A stretch of 64,000 nt of DNA from Pseudonocardia sp. 73-21 (GCF_001899645.1 NZ_MKVV01000014.1:82883-146882); one strand, 5' to 3'. Counted from the stretch's first letter, positions 17,111 through 25,659 are shown. Notes: generated by a model from the letters alone, not told the origin. Numbers and translations: made by a program.

Positions 17111-17877
17111 GCACGGCCGTGGTGGACGGGAAGGTGCTGGGCGGAGGGGTTCTGGGCGTCGAGGTCGCCGAGGGACTGCGCGCGATCCTGCGGGAGCCGA
17201 CCGCGCTGTTCTTCACCGTCCTGTTCCCGGTGGGGATGTTCGCGCTGTTCGCCTCGCTGTTCGGCAACCGGCCCGGCCCGGCCGGCATCCCCTACGCCGC
17301 GACGATGGTGGCCACCTACGGCACCTACGGCGTGGTCTCGGTGATGCTGACCAACCCCGGCATCCGCACCGCGGAGGACCGGACCACCGGCTGGCTGCGG
17401 GTGAAGAAGGTCTCCGGCGCGCCGGTCGGGGCGACGGTCGCCGCGAAGGTGATCAGCGCTCTGCCCTACGCCGTGCTGGTGGTGCTCGCGCTGGCGGCGG
17501 TGTCGCTCGCGGTGGTCGGGCCGGTGCTCGGGATCGGCACGGCACTGCGGCTCACCGCGGTGCTGCTGCTCGGCTCACTGCCGTTCGCGCTGCTCAGCCT
17601 GGCCATCGGGTTCGTGGCCTCGCCGAACGCGACGGCCGCGATCCTCAGCGCCGTGCTGTTCCCGATGGTGATCGCCTCGGGACTGTGGTTCCCGCCGGAG
17701 ATGCTGCCGCCGTTCGTCGACGGCATCGCGCCGGTACTTCCGACCTACCAGCTGGCCCAGGTGGCGCTCGGCCAGCTGACCGGCGCGGACGTGACGGGCA
17801 ATGGGCTGGTCCTGCTGCTCATGACCGCTGTCGCGGGGGCTCTCGCGGGGTGGGCCTACCGTAATCTGCGGGTGTGA
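17107..17877 (+). CDS. ABC-2 type transporter permease
   Basis: This 256-residue membrane protein has about six hydrophobic spans: FFTVLFPVGMFALFASLFG, MVATYGTYGVVSVML, ALPYAVLVVLALAAVSLAVV, AVLLLGSLPFALLSLAIGFV, AILSAVLFPMVIASGLWF and LVLLLMTAVAGALAGWAY. The segment PPEMLPPFVDGIAPVLPTYQ before the last span is typical of ABC-2 export permeases. It pairs with the ATPase, whose stop codon overlaps its start, and its own stop overlaps the kinase start (GTGA). Confidence 0.92.
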   Translation: MSTAVVDGKVLGGGVLGVEVAEGLRAILREPTALFFTVLFPVGMFALFASLFGNRPGPAGIPYAATMVATYGTYGVVSVMLTNPGIRTAEDRTTGWLRVKKVSGAPVGATVAAKVISALPYAVLVVLALAAVSLAVVGPVLGIGTALRLTAVLLLGSLPFALLSLAIGFVASPNATAAILSAVLFPMVIASGLWFPPEMLPPFVDGIAPVLPTYQLAQVALGQLTGADVTGNGLVLLLMTAVAGALAGWAYRNLRV

Positions 17878-18959
17878 GCGGCGTGACCGACGGCGGGGAG
17901 CGGCCCACCCGACGGTGGTCCGCTCCGACGCTGTGGAACCTGGCCTGGCTGCTCAACCTGCTCTACCAGCCGCTGCTCGATTCCCGGAACCCGCTGTTGC
18001 AGTGGGCGGTGGTCGTCGGGGTGGTCGCGGTGTTCCTCCCGATCTACCTCGGTGCCACCGGCGGCTCCGAGCGGCTGCGGCCGCTCGCACCGGTGCTGTT
18101 CGCCGGGCTGGCGGTGGTCGCCCTGCCGTTCAACGCGGGGGCGAGCGTCCTGCTCGTCTACGCCGCGGCCATCGTCGGGGCCGACCGCAGCCGGGTCGTC
18201 GCGATCCGGTGGTTCTCCGGGATGTCGGCGCTCCTGCTCCTCGCCGCGGTGGTCGCCGCCGTCCGGCAGCCGTGGGAGCTGCTGGCGCTCGGCCCGTCGC
18301 TGGTGCTGGTGTGGGCCATCGGGCTGATCACGGCGGAGGGGTCCGCCCGCGACCGCGCCGACCGCTTCCGCAACGCGCAGGTCGAGCACCTGGCCACGCT
18401 GTCGGAGCGTGAGCGGATCTCCCGGGACCTGCACGACCTGCTCGGCCAGACCCTCACCGGCATCGTCGTGCGCGCCCAGCTCGCGCAGCGGCTGGCCCGC
18501 GCGGACGTCGACGCCGGCGTCGCGGAGATGGCGGAGGTCGAGCGCGCCGCCCGCGCCGCGCTGGGCGAGGTGCGCGCCACCGTCTCCGGATGGCGGCACG
18601 TCGACCTCGACCACGAGATCGGCGTGGCCCGCGACGCCCTGACCGCGGCCGGGGTGGACCTGACGGTGGTCCGCGACCCCGGCCTGACGCTCACCCCGTC
18701 CACCGAGACGGCGCTCGGGCTCGCACTGCGCGAGTCGGTCACCAACGTGGTGCGCCACGCCCGCGCCACCCGCTGCGCCGTCGCGCTCCGCCGCGTCGGG
18801 GAGCGGGTGGTCCTGGAGGTCAGCGACGACGGGGTGGGCGGCGAGCTGCGCGACGGCAACGGCCTCACGGGCATGCGGGAACGGATCGCAGCGCTGGGCG
18901 GGGACGTCGACCGGCGGATCGGCGGCGGCACGTCGCTGACGGTGGCGATACCGGTATGA
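17874..18959 (+). CDS. Sensor histidine kinase, NarL/DesK (HisKA_3) type
   Basis: The 361-residue kinase begins with four or five predicted membrane spans across residues 15-150. The phospho-acceptor segment ERERISRDLHDLLGQTLTGI places the His near residue 186, and the N box is GLALRESVTNVVRHARATRC near 280. The G box region is VSDDGVGGELRDGNGLTGMR, which includes the conserved D-x-G and GLTGM. It phosphorylates the response regulator downstream. With no large extracellular domain, the signal is probably sensed in the membrane, as in DesK and in sensors of antimicrobial stress paired with ABC transporters. Confidence 0.93.
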   Translation: MSGVTDGGERPTRRWSAPTLWNLAWLLNLLYQPLLDSRNPLLQWAVVVGVVAVFLPIYLGATGGSERLRPLAPVLFAGLAVVALPFNAGASVLLVYAAAIVGADRSRVVAIRWFSGMSALLLLAAVVAAVRQPWELLALGPSLVLVWAIGLITAEGSARDRADRFRNAQVEHLATLSERERISRDLHDLLGQTLTGIVVRAQLAQRLARADVDAGVAEMAEVERAARAALGEVRATVSGWRHVDLDHEIGVARDALTAAGVDLTVVRDPGLTLTPSTETALGLALRESVTNVVRHARATRCAVALRRVGERVVLEVSDDGVGGELRDGNGLTGMRERIAALGGDVDRRIGGGTSLTVAIPV

Positions 18960-19024
18960 CCACGCCGACCACCGCCACGGCTCCCATCCCGGCCGCGCCA
19001 CCGGCCGAGGAGAGCTCGGTATGA
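18956..19024 (+). CDS. 22-codon ORF coupled between kinase and response regulator
   Basis: ATG 18956 overlaps the kinase stop as ATGA, and this frame's stop overlaps the response-regulator start as ATGA. The peptide is Thr/Pro/Ala-rich (MTTPTTATAPIPAAPPAEES plus SV) with no charge cluster or hydrophobic helix. The two four-base overlaps mean a ribosome finishing the kinase could move through it into the regulator. It may be a translational relay rather than a functional peptide. The frame differs from that of the regulator, so it is not an N-terminal extension. No family exists to compare with. Confidence 0.45.
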   Translation: MTTPTTATAPIPAAPPAEESSV

Positions 19025-19620
19025 CCATAAGGCTCGTGCTGGCCGAGGACCAGGCGATGGTGCTCGGGGCGTTCGCGCAGCTGCTGGCCCTGGAACCCGA
19101 TCTGGAGGTGGCCGCCACCGCCGTCGACGGTCCGGCGGCACTGGCCGCCGTGCGGGAGCACGATCCGGACGTGCTGGTCACCGACGTGGAGATGCCCGGC
19201 ATGACCGGCCTGGACGTGGCCGCCGCGCTGCAGGGCGGACGCACCCGGGTGGTGATCGTGACGACGTTCGCGCGCTCGGGCTACCTGCGCAGGGCCCTGG
19301 AGTCCGGGGTGTCGGGCTACGTGCTCAAGGACGCCCCCGTCGACCAGCTCGTGGACACCGTCCGCCGGGTGCACGCCGGCCAGCGCGTGGTGGACCCGGC
19401 GTTGGCCGTCGCGGCGTGGGACGGGGCCGATCCCCTGACCGACCGCGAACGCGACGTCCTGCGCCTCGCCGCCGACGGCCTGCCCAACGGCGAGATCGCC
19501 ACCCGCCTGTTCCTGGCCGAGGGCACCGTCCGCAACTACCTGTCCACGGCCATCACCAAGCTCGGCGTCCGCAACCGCATCGAGGCCGCCCACGTAGCCC
19601 GCGACCGCGGCTGGCTGTAG
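19021..19620 (+). CDS. NarL/FixJ-family response regulator
   Basis: The 199-residue regulator has a receiver domain with the acidic pair in LVLAEDQAMVLGAF, phospho-acceptor Asp55 in VLVTDVEMPGMTGLD and the conserved Lys in GYVLKDAPVDQLVDT. The C-terminal LuxR-type helix-turn-helix spans about residues 137-199 with LTDRERDVLRLAADGLPNG and FLAEGTVRNYLSTAITKLG. It is the partner of the kinase just upstream and presumably controls the ABC transporter operon. Its ATG at 19021 overlaps the stop of the 22-codon ORF. Confidence 0.94.
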   Translation: MTIRLVLAEDQAMVLGAFAQLLALEPDLEVAATAVDGPAALAAVREHDPDVLVTDVEMPGMTGLDVAAALQGGRTRVVIVTTFARSGYLRRALESGVSGYVLKDAPVDQLVDTVRRVHAGQRVVDPALAVAAWDGADPLTDRERDVLRLAADGLPNGEIATRLFLAEGTVRNYLSTAITKLGVRNRIEAAHVARDRGWL

Positions 19621-19645
19621 CACGGGGCGGCTCCGCCGCCCCGTG
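19621..19645. terminator. Intrinsic terminator-like hairpin after the two-component operon
   Basis: CACGGGGCGG and CCGCCCCGTG form a perfect 10-bp stem around a 5-nt loop (CTCCG), beginning on the base after the response-regulator stop. Its last three bases are shared with the adjoining 40-bp palindrome. It separates convergent operons. Confidence 0.75.
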
Positions 19646-19682
19646 CGCGGATATCAGGGTCCTGACCCTGATATCCGCGCAC
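19643..19682. repeat. 40-bp palindromic element, copy A (perfect)
   Basis: Left arm GTGCGCGGATATCAGGGTC, centre CT, right arm GACCCTGATATCCGCGCAC: a perfect 19-bp inverted repeat. It lies between convergent genes, 6 bp from the monooxygenase stop, where it can also serve as a two-way terminator. Five related copies occur at 24463, 27077, 34582, 54255 and 56706. Confidence 0.95.
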
Positions 19683-19688
19683 GACCCC

Positions 19689-20993
19689 TCAGCCGGTGGC
19701 GCGGGTCTCGTGGGCCACCTCGGGGCGGGCCAGACCCAGGTGGTCGCGGAGGGTGGGGCCGGTGTACTCCGTGCGGTAGCTGCCCAGGTCCTGCAGCTCC
19801 GGGATCACCTTCTCCACGAACTCGTCCAGCCCGCCGGGCACCAGGTGCGGCACCAGGATGAAGCCGTCGCTGGCGTCGCCCTGCACGTAGGCGTCCATCT
19901 GCCGCGCCACCTGTTTCGGCGTGCCGACGAACGACTGCCGCGCGGTGGTCTCGACGATCAGCTCGCGGATCGACAGGCCGCCCTTGGCCTCGGCCAGCTC
20001 CCGCCAGGAGTTCGCGACGGCCATCGGGTCCTTCTCGTGCCGGACGCGTCCGCGGGTGATCTCCGCACCCGGGTCGGGGTCGATGTCGGGCAGCGGGCCG
20101 TCGGGGTCGTAGGCGGAGAGGTCACGACCCCAGACCTGCTCGAGGAACGCGATGGCCGTCTGCGGGCTGACCTGTGCCGTGCGGATGCGGTGCCCGTTCT
20201 CCTGGGCCTCCGCCTCGGTGTCGCCCAGCGCGAACGTGGTGGCCGGCAGGATCGAGAGGTCCTCGCGGCGACGGCCGTACTTCGGCATGCGGCCCTTGAG
20301 GTCGGCGTAGAACGCCTGCCCGGACTCCAGCGTGCCGTGCCGGGAGAAGATCGCGTCGGCGGTCTTGGCGCCGAACTCGCGGCCGGCGTCGGAGTCGCCG
20401 GACTGGATGAGCACCGGGTGCCCCTGGGGTGTCGACGGGAGCGTGAGACGTCCGGAGAACGAGAACTGCTCGCCGCGGTGCTCCACCGGCTGGCGGTCGC
20501 TGAGCCACAGCTCGCGGGCCGCATCGAGGATCTCCTGCGCGCGGTCGTAGCGCTGCTCGGGCTTCAGGAACCCGCCGCGCCGGAAGTTCTCGCCGGTGAA
20601 CGCGTCGGAGCTGGTGACGAGGTTCCAGGCCGCGCGGCCGCCGGAGAGGTGGTCGAGCGAGGCGAACTGTCGCGCCAGCTCGTAGGGCTCGTTGAACGTG
20701 GTGTTGATCGTGCCGCCGAGGCCGAGGTGGGTGGTGACCGCGGCGATCGCGTTCAGGACCGTGAGCGTGTCCGGGCGTCCGACGACGTCGAGGTCGTGGA
20801 TCTTCCCGCGGTGCTCGCGCAGCCGCAGGCCCTCGGCGAGGAACAGGAAGTCGAACAGCCCGCGCTCGGCGGTCTGCGCGAAGTGCACGAACGAGCCGAA
20901 GTCGGTCTGGCTGCCGGCCTGCGGGTCGCTCCAGACGGTGGTGTTGTTGACGCCCGGGAAGTGGGCGGCGAGGTGGATCTGCTTCGTGGCCAT
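19689..20993 (-). CDS. Luciferase-like FMN-dependent monooxygenase, NtaA/SnaA/DmoA group
   Basis: This 434-residue protein matches the two-component flavin monooxygenases of the NtaA/SnaA/SoxA/DszA group, which use FMNH2 from a separate reductase to oxidise or desulfurise small organic substrates. Family segments include LFDFLFLAEGLRLREH, AAVTTHLGLGGTINTTFNEP, ARQFASLDHLSGGRAAWNLV and SDAFTGENFRRGG, then GHPVLIQSGDSDAGREFGA and FVGTPKQVARQMDAYV. It starts at ATG 20993, 5 bases after the upstream paralogue's stop. No reductase gene is in the cluster. Candidate substrates are nitrilotriacetate-like chelators, dibenzothiophene-type sulfones or dimethyl sulfide; sequence alone cannot decide. Confidence 0.9.
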   Translation of the reverse strand: MATKQIHLAAHFPGVNNTTVWSDPQAGSQTDFGSFVHFAQTAERGLFDFLFLAEGLRLREHRGKIHDLDVVGRPDTLTVLNAIAAVTTHLGLGGTINTTFNEPYELARQFASLDHLSGGRAAWNLVTSSDAFTGENFRRGGFLKPEQRYDRAQEILDAARELWLSDRQPVEHRGEQFSFSGRLTLPSTPQGHPVLIQSGDSDAGREFGAKTADAIFSRHGTLESGQAFYADLKGRMPKYGRRREDLSILPATTFALGDTEAEAQENGHRIRTAQVSPQTAIAFLEQVWGRDLSAYDPDGPLPDIDPDPGAEITRGRVRHEKDPMAVANSWRELAEAKGGLSIRELIVETTARQSFVGTPKQVARQMDAYVQGDASDGFILVPHLVPGGLDEFVEKVIPELQDLGSYRTEYTGPTLRDHLGLARPEVAHETRATG

Positions 20994-20998
20994 GTGGT

Positions 20999-22084
20999 TC
21001 AGACCCCGCTGATCGTCGTGGCTGTGAAGAAGTTGGCCGGGCGGGCGAGGCCGAAGCGCTCGCGCAGCGTGAACCCCGGCGGCATCGTCGTGCGCAGCTC
21101 GCGGTCCACGAGGGCCGGAGCGACCTCGTCGGCGATGGGGTGGAGCCCGCCGGGCAGCACGAGCGGCACCAGCGTGACGCCGTCGGCCGCCCCACCCCGC
21201 ACGGCCTCCTCGATCACGTCCACGAGCGCGGTGGCGGAACCGGCCACCCGCAGCGACGACGGCTCCAGCGGGCCCAGCGCGTCGAGCTCCCGGGCGGCGT
21301 CGGCGCCCAGGTGCGTCTCGATGTCGAGCAGGACCGCGACGCTCTCCGGATCCCGACCGGCGGCGGCGACGGCGGCGCGCACCCGGTCGCGAGCCGCGTG
21401 CGCGGCGGCCAGGTCCGGCGCAGCCACGCGCACGACGTCGGCCCACGCCGCGATGACCGGCAGCGAGTCGGGCTCCTCCCGGACCACGACGAGCGGGTGC
21501 GCCTGGGGGCTGCGCGGCGTGATCGACGGACCCTTGACGGAGAAGAACTCGCCGGTGAAGTCGATGTAGTGCAGCTTGTCGCGGTCGATGTAGCGGCCGG
21601 TGGCGGCGTCGCGGATGACGGCGTCGTCCTCCCACGAGTCCCACAGCCGCACCACCACCTCGGCGGCCTCGGCGGCCTCCCGCCACAGGTCGGCGGCGGG
21701 CGCGGCGGCCTTGCGCCCGAACAGCTCCGCCTCCGCGGCGGTGCGCGACACCGCGACCTCCCAGCCCGCCCGCCCCGACGAGACCAGGTCGAGCGTGGCG
21801 ATCGCCTTGGAGATGTGGAACGGCTCGGTGTGGGTGACCGTGACGGTGGGGACCAGCCCGATCTCCGGCACGACCGGCGCCACCCGGGCGGCGATCGCGA
21901 CGGCGTCGAGCGTGGGGCCCTCCTGCCCGGCGAACGAGTCGCCCAGGGCCAGGAAGTCCACCCCCGCCCGCGCGGCCGTCGCGGCCAGCTCGACATGGTA
22001 GCCGGGGGTCAACACCGGCCCGGCCCGTCGCCATGCACCGGGATGCCGACCGGCCCCGGACACCTCCACCGCCAGGTACGCCAT
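20999..22084 (-). CDS. Luciferase-like monooxygenase, divergent member
   Basis: The 361-residue protein is the first gene of the monooxygenase pair. It shares the group's segments in weaker form: AARAGVDFLALGDSFAGQEG, AVAIAARVAPVVPEIGLVPT, ATLDLVSSGRAGWEVAVSRT and WDSWEDDAVIRDAATGRYID, followed by RSPQAHPLVVVREEPDS in place of the usual GS-rich flavin segment. It ends FGLARPANFFTATTISGV. It is shorter than its neighbour and may have a different substrate or act as a partner subunit. The start is ATG 22084, 60 bp from the divergent esterase gene. Function in sulfur or nitrogen scavenging is inference from the family. Confidence 0.85.
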   Translation of the reverse strand: MAYLAVEVSGAGRHPGAWRRAGPVLTPGYHVELAATAARAGVDFLALGDSFAGQEGPTLDAVAIAARVAPVVPEIGLVPTVTVTHTEPFHISKAIATLDLVSSGRAGWEVAVSRTAAEAELFGRKAAAPAADLWREAAEAAEVVVRLWDSWEDDAVIRDAATGRYIDRDKLHYIDFTGEFFSVKGPSITPRSPQAHPLVVVREEPDSLPVIAAWADVVRVAAPDLAAAHAARDRVRAAVAAAGRDPESVAVLLDIETHLGADAARELDALGPLEPSSLRVAGSATALVDVIEEAVRGGAADGVTLVPLVLPGGLHPIADEVAPALVDRELRTTMPPGFTLRERFGLARPANFFTATTISGV

Positions 22085-22144
22085 GTCCTGTCCGAACCGA
22101 CCCGCGCCGCGCCCCATTCCCACCCGACCCGGATCATTGGCCCC

Positions 22145-23326
22145 GTGCTCGACTGGTCGCTGCTGCACGGGGCGTTCCCCGTGGTCGCCGGCGTGGCCGG
22201 GGCGCTCGCCCTGGTCGCGCTGCTGTGGCCGCGCGGGCGGGCCCGGCGCTGGTGGCTGCGGTCGGTGCCGCTGGCGCTGGCGGCCGCGGTGCTGGCGGCC
22301 GCGCTGGTGGCCGCGGTCTTCCGGACGGTGCTCGCCGAGCCGCTCCCGCGCACCGTCACGGCCTGGTCCGCGGGCGCGCTGGCCGGGATCACGCTCGCCG
22401 TGGCCGCCGGCCGGGCCGGGGCCCGGTGGCTGCCGGTGAGCGCGGCGGCGCTCGTGGTGGCACTGTCCGCGGCGTCGGGGGTCAACCGCTACTACGGCGA
22501 GGTGCCGACCGTCCGCACGGCACTCGGCCTGGGCTACGCCGACGAGCTCGAGACGGTGCCCGCGCGGACGGCACAGCTCGTCACCCCGCCCGACTGGACC
22601 CCGCCGCCCGGCATGCCCGCCACCGGACGCGTCGTCGACGTGGACATCCCCGGCCTCGTCTCCGGTTTCGACGCCCGGCCCGGCTGGGTCTACCTGCCCC
22701 CGGCCTACCTCGGATCCGTCCGCGCCGAGCTGCCCGTGCTGGTGCTGCTGGCCGGCCAGCCCGGTGGCCCCAGCGACTGGCTCGACGGCGGGCAGCTCGC
22801 CACCCGCATGGACCGCTACGCCGCCGCGCACCGGGGCCTCGCCCCCGTCGTCGTCATGCCCGACGACCTGGGTTCGGAGCTCGCCGACCCGCAGTGCCTG
22901 GACCCGGCGCCGGCCGCCGCGGCCACCTACCTGTCCGTCGACGTGCCGAACTGGATCAGCCACCACCTGCAGGTCGGGGCGGGCCGTGCGGTGGGCGGGC
23001 TGTCCTACGGCGGCACGTGCGCGGTGCAGCTCGCGCTGACCGCACCGTCGGTCTACCCGACGTTCGTCGACATCTCCGGCGAGACCGCCCCCGCACTGGG
23101 CCTGCTCGCCACCCGCCACTACCCCGCGACGGCGGGGGCGATCGTCGTGGGCGCGCAGGACCGCGAGTTCCGGCCCGACGCCGAGACGGTACTGGCCGCG
23201 CTGCGCTCCGCGAACGTGCCGGTGACCTTCACGGAGATGCCCGGCTCGCACACCTGGGGTGTGTGGGGGCCGGGGCTGGAGGCCACCCTGCCGTGGCTCG
23301 GAACGCGGCTGGGGCTCACCCGCTGA
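22145..23326 (+). CDS. Membrane-anchored alpha/beta hydrolase, esterase D/mycolyltransferase-like
   Basis: The 393-residue protein starts at GTG 22145 and has three or four N-terminal membrane spans (HGAFPVVAGVAGALALVALL, RSVPLALAAAVLAAALVAAV and two more up to residue 115). The hydrolase domain follows: PGWVYLPPAYLGSVRAELPV, VLVLLAGQPGGPSDWLDGGQ and the nucleophile elbow GGLSYGGTCAVQLAL near residue 285, with the likely Asp in VVGAQDREF and the His in MPGSHTWGVW. This matches the esterase D/antigen 85 superfamily with a membrane anchor, so the catalytic domain probably faces the envelope. It may act on cell-wall lipids. Its 3' end overlaps the convergent SnoaL-like gene by 11 bp. Confidence 0.85.
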   Translation: MLDWSLLHGAFPVVAGVAGALALVALLWPRGRARRWWLRSVPLALAAAVLAAALVAAVFRTVLAEPLPRTVTAWSAGALAGITLAVAAGRAGARWLPVSAAALVVALSAASGVNRYYGEVPTVRTALGLGYADELETVPARTAQLVTPPDWTPPPGMPATGRVVDVDIPGLVSGFDARPGWVYLPPAYLGSVRAELPVLVLLAGQPGGPSDWLDGGQLATRMDRYAAAHRGLAPVVVMPDDLGSELADPQCLDPAPAAAATYLSVDVPNWISHHLQVGAGRAVGGLSYGGTCAVQLALTAPSVYPTFVDISGETAPALGLLATRHYPATAGAIVVGAQDREFRPDAETVLAALRSANVPVTFTEMPGSHTWGVWGPGLEATLPWLGTRLGLTR

Positions 23327-23732
23327 CCGAGTAGCCCCGCCCGGCGTAGGGGAACCCGTCGAGCTCGGTGGTCTCCGGACGCTGCTGGTAGTAGGAGCGG
23401 ATCTCGCTGATCAGTCCGTCGGTCGAGAACGTGAACCACTCCGCGCCGCGGGTGGCCACCCGCGCCCCGTCGGCGGTCCAGTACATCGTCCACTCGATGA
23501 CGGCCTCGCCGTCACCGGCCAGGCAGTGGTCCACCACCCAGCGGGCGTCGATCATCGCCTGGACCTTGCGCCAGTACCGGGCCAGGTGCTCGCCCCCGCG
23601 CACGGCCGCGGAGCCGGGGTTGGGGGCGAGGAACCAGTGGACGACGTCGGCGTCGAGGGTGCTGACCATGAGCTCGACGTCGCCCGTGGAGCAGCCGTCG
23701 TAGTAGCGGGTGATGGTGTCGAGGGCCGTCAT
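23316..23732 (-). CDS. SnoaL-like/NTF2-fold protein
   Basis: This 138-residue protein has the SnoaL pattern: DTITRYYDGCSTGDVELMVS, DADVVHWFLAPNPGSAAVRG, GGEHLARYWRKVQ, EAVIEWTMYWTADG and GAEWFTFSTDGLISEIRSYY. SnoaL-fold proteins are cyclases, isomerases or ligand-binding proteins. Its ATG overlaps the IclR stop (ATGA), making it the last gene of a cycloisomerase-iclR-snoaL operon. A role in the same aromatic-acid pathway is likely but unproven. Confidence 0.85.
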   Translation of the reverse strand: MTALDTITRYYDGCSTGDVELMVSTLDADVVHWFLAPNPGSAAVRGGEHLARYWRKVQAMIDARWVVDHCLAGDGEAVIEWTMYWTADGARVATRGAEWFTFSTDGLISEIRSYYQQRPETTELDGFPYAGRGYSVSG

Positions 23733-24502
23733 GACCCGATTCTGCCCAGGTCGGCCTCGATCGCCGCGGCGCAGACCCGCAGATCGGGGAGCACGTCGTG
23801 CACCAGGTCGACCGAACCCGCCCGGCTGCTGACGTTGGCGGCCGCGACGACCGCACCGGCCGCGTCGCGGATCGGGACGGCGATCGAGCGCAGCCCCAGC
23901 TCCAGCTCCTCGTCGACGACGCAGAAACCGTTGTCGCGCACCGCGTCCAGCTCCCGGTCGAGCACCGCCGGGTCGGTGACGGTGCGGTCGGTGAGCGCGC
24001 GCAGCTCCACCGTGGGCCGGGGCGACTGCGCCGCCAGCAGCACCCGGCCCATCGACGTGGCGTGGGCCGGGAACCGGGTGCCGATCGTGATGGCGAGCGT
24101 CATGATCCGCGAGGTCGGCACGCGGGCGACGTAGACGACGTCGGCGCCGTCGAGCACCGACACGGACGCCGACTCGTGCACCCGCTCCACCAGCGCCTCC
24201 AGGTGCGGGGCGGCGATCTCGGGCAGCGACAGGCTCGACAGGTAGGCGAACCCCAGCTCCAGCACGCGCGGGGTGAGCGTGAACAACCTGCCGTCGGTGC
24301 GGACGTAGCCCAGCTCGACCAGCGTGAGCAGGAACCGGCGCGCCGCGGCGCGGGTGAGCCCGGTGCGGCGGGCCACATCGCTCAGGCTGAGAGCGGGCGC
24401 GTCGGCGTCGAAGGCGCGGATGACGGCCAGCCCCCGTGCGAGCGACTGGACGTACACCCCCTGTGCGCGGGTATCGGTGCCCTGGCCCTGATTTCCGCTC
24501 AC
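23729..24502 (-). CDS. IclR-family transcriptional regulator (PcaR-like)
   Basis: The 257-residue regulator has an N-terminal winged helix ([19 protein letters not shown], then [20 protein letters not shown]) and an IclR effector domain with [40 protein letters not shown] and [19 protein letters not shown]. It lies in a pca-type cluster and probably senses an aromatic-pathway intermediate such as beta-ketoadipate. GTG 24502 overlaps the cycloisomerase stop (GTGA); starting there, the first 13 codons are encoded by a copy of the 40-bp palindrome. GTG 24457 is an alternative that would exclude it but has the purine tract directly abutting the start. Confidence 0.9.
   Translation of the reverse strand: MSGNQGQGTDTRAQGVYVQSLARGLAVIRAFDADAPALSLSDVARRTGLTRAAARRFLLTLVELGYVRTDGRLFTLTPRVLELGFAYLSSLSLPEIAAPHLEALVERVHESASVSVLDGADVVYVARVPTSRIMTLAITIGTRFPAHATSMGRVLLAAQSPRPTVELRALTDRTVTDPAVLDRELDAVRDNGFCVVDEELELGLRSIAVPIRDAAGAVVAAANVSSRAGSVDLVHDVLPDLRVCAAAIEADLGRIGS
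24463..24502. repeat. 40-bp palindromic element, copy B (degenerate)
   Basis: Left part GTGCGCGGGTATCGGTGCC, centre CT, right part GGCCCTGATTTCCGCTCAC. The arms are imperfect but length and ends match the other copies. It covers the cycloisomerase stop and the proposed iclR start, so it encodes the N-terminal [13 protein letters not shown] of the regulator. Confidence 0.75.
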
Positions 24503-25623
24503 GAGCGTTCGGCCAGCAGCCGGTCCACCAGCTCCCCCGCGTGGCCGGCACCGGTGTCCGCGCTGGTCAGCGCGAGGTTGGCCGCCATCCGGTCCGGGTG
24601 CACGCCGAGCCCTTCCAGCGACGTCCGCAGCCGGGACGCCGCCCCGCCCGTCGCGCGCAGGAGGTCGTCGAGGGTCTGCCACTCGGTGTGCCAGGCCCCG
24701 GCCGCGCGCTGGTGCTCGTGGTCGGCGGCGGCCAGCAGCACCGCGGCCAGGCCGGGTGCCCGGCGGGCGGCGGCCCGGGCCGTGACCGCGGCGATGGGGT
24801 TGCGCTTGTGCGGCATCGACGACGAGTCGCCCGGCGCCGCCTCCGACACCTCGCCGGTCTCGGTACCGGCCAGCAGCACGACGTCGGTGGCCGGTTTCGC
24901 ACACGCCCCCGCCGCGACGGCCAGCACGCCGGCGAGCTCCCCGACCCGCGTGCGCTCGGTGTGCCACGGCGCGGCGTCGGCGAGGCGCAGGTCGCGGGCC
25001 AGCGACGCGGCGACGGCCGGGCCGTGCGGGTGCAGCGCGGCGAGGGTGCCGGCGGCCCCGCCGAGCTGGACGGGCAGCGTGGCCAGCACCCGGGCCAGCG
25101 CGGTGCGGGCGCGGTCCAGCCCCGTGCACCAGCCGGCGGCCACCAGCCCGAACGTCGTCGGCAGCGCCTGCTGGCCCAGCGTCCGCGCGATCATCGGGGT
25201 GTCGCGGTGGGCCGCGGCGAGGCGGGCGGCGGCGTCGGCGGCGCCGCGGAGGTCGTCGAGCAGGATCTCCCCCGCCCACCCGACGAGCAGCGCGGCGGCG
25301 GTGTCCATGACGTCCTGGCTGGTGGCGCCCGGGTGCACCGACGGCCCGACCTCGGGCCCGACGGCCGCGCGCAGCAGCCGCACCAGCGGGATCACCGGGT
25401 TGCCACCCTCGACCGCGGCGCGCCCCAGTTCCGCCACGTCGACGTCCAGCGTCGAGGCCGCCGAGGCGATGGCGCTCGCGTGCCCGGCCGGGATCACCCC
25501 GTGCTCGGCGGCGGCCTGCGCCAGAGTCACCTCGACGGCCACGAGCGCCGCCACCCAGGACGCGTCGTCGAGCCGGGCCGCGACGCGATCGGCACCGAAC
25601 AGGGGGTCGAAGAGCGCACTCAT
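24499..25623 (-). CDS. pcaB: 3-carboxy-cis,cis-muconate cycloisomerase (fumarase/aspartase superfamily)
   Basis: The 374-residue protein carries the superfamily signature [18 protein letters not shown] near residue 262, preceded by [18 protein letters not shown] near 96 and [14 protein letters not shown] near 150. This combination with the length and the neighbouring CoA-transferase points to 3-carboxymuconate lactonising enzyme of the protocatechuate (beta-ketoadipate) branch. Adenylosuccinate lyase is a less likely reading. It is the first gene of the operon with iclR and the SnoaL-like gene, and is divergent from the CoA-transferase genes across a 75-bp gap with an operator-like palindrome. 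The Ser-rich [10 protein letters not shown] loop holds the catalytic serine. Confidence 0.88.
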   Translation of the reverse strand: MSALFDPLFGADRVAARLDDASWVAALVAVEVTLAQAAAEHGVIPAGHASAIASAASTLDVDVAELGRAAVEGGNPVIPLVRLLRAAVGPEVGPSVHPGATSQDVMDTAAALLVGWAGEILLDDLRGAADAAARLAAAHRDTPMIARTLGQQALPTTFGLVAAGWCTGLDRARTALARVLATLPVQLGGAAGTLAALHPHGPAVAASLARDLRLADAAPWHTERTRVGELAGVLAVAAGACAKPATDVVLLAGTETGEVSEAAPGDSSSMPHKRNPIAAVTARAAARRAPGLAAVLLAAADHEHQRAAGAWHTEWQTLDDLLRATGGAASRLRTSLEGLGVHPDRMAANLALTSADTGAGHAGELVDRLLAERS

Positions 25624-25644
25624 GGTGGCGAACCCTACACGGTT

Positions 25645-25659
25645 GTTCGCTGTGCGAAC
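25645..25659. promoter_or_regulatory. IclR-type operator candidate
   Basis: GTTCGCTGTGCGAAC is a perfect 6-bp inverted repeat with a 3-bp spacer. It is located in the 75-bp gap between the divergent pcaB-like and CoA-transferase genes. IclR-family regulators bind palindromes of this size and the cluster encodes one, so it is a plausible shared operator. Confidence 0.5.
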
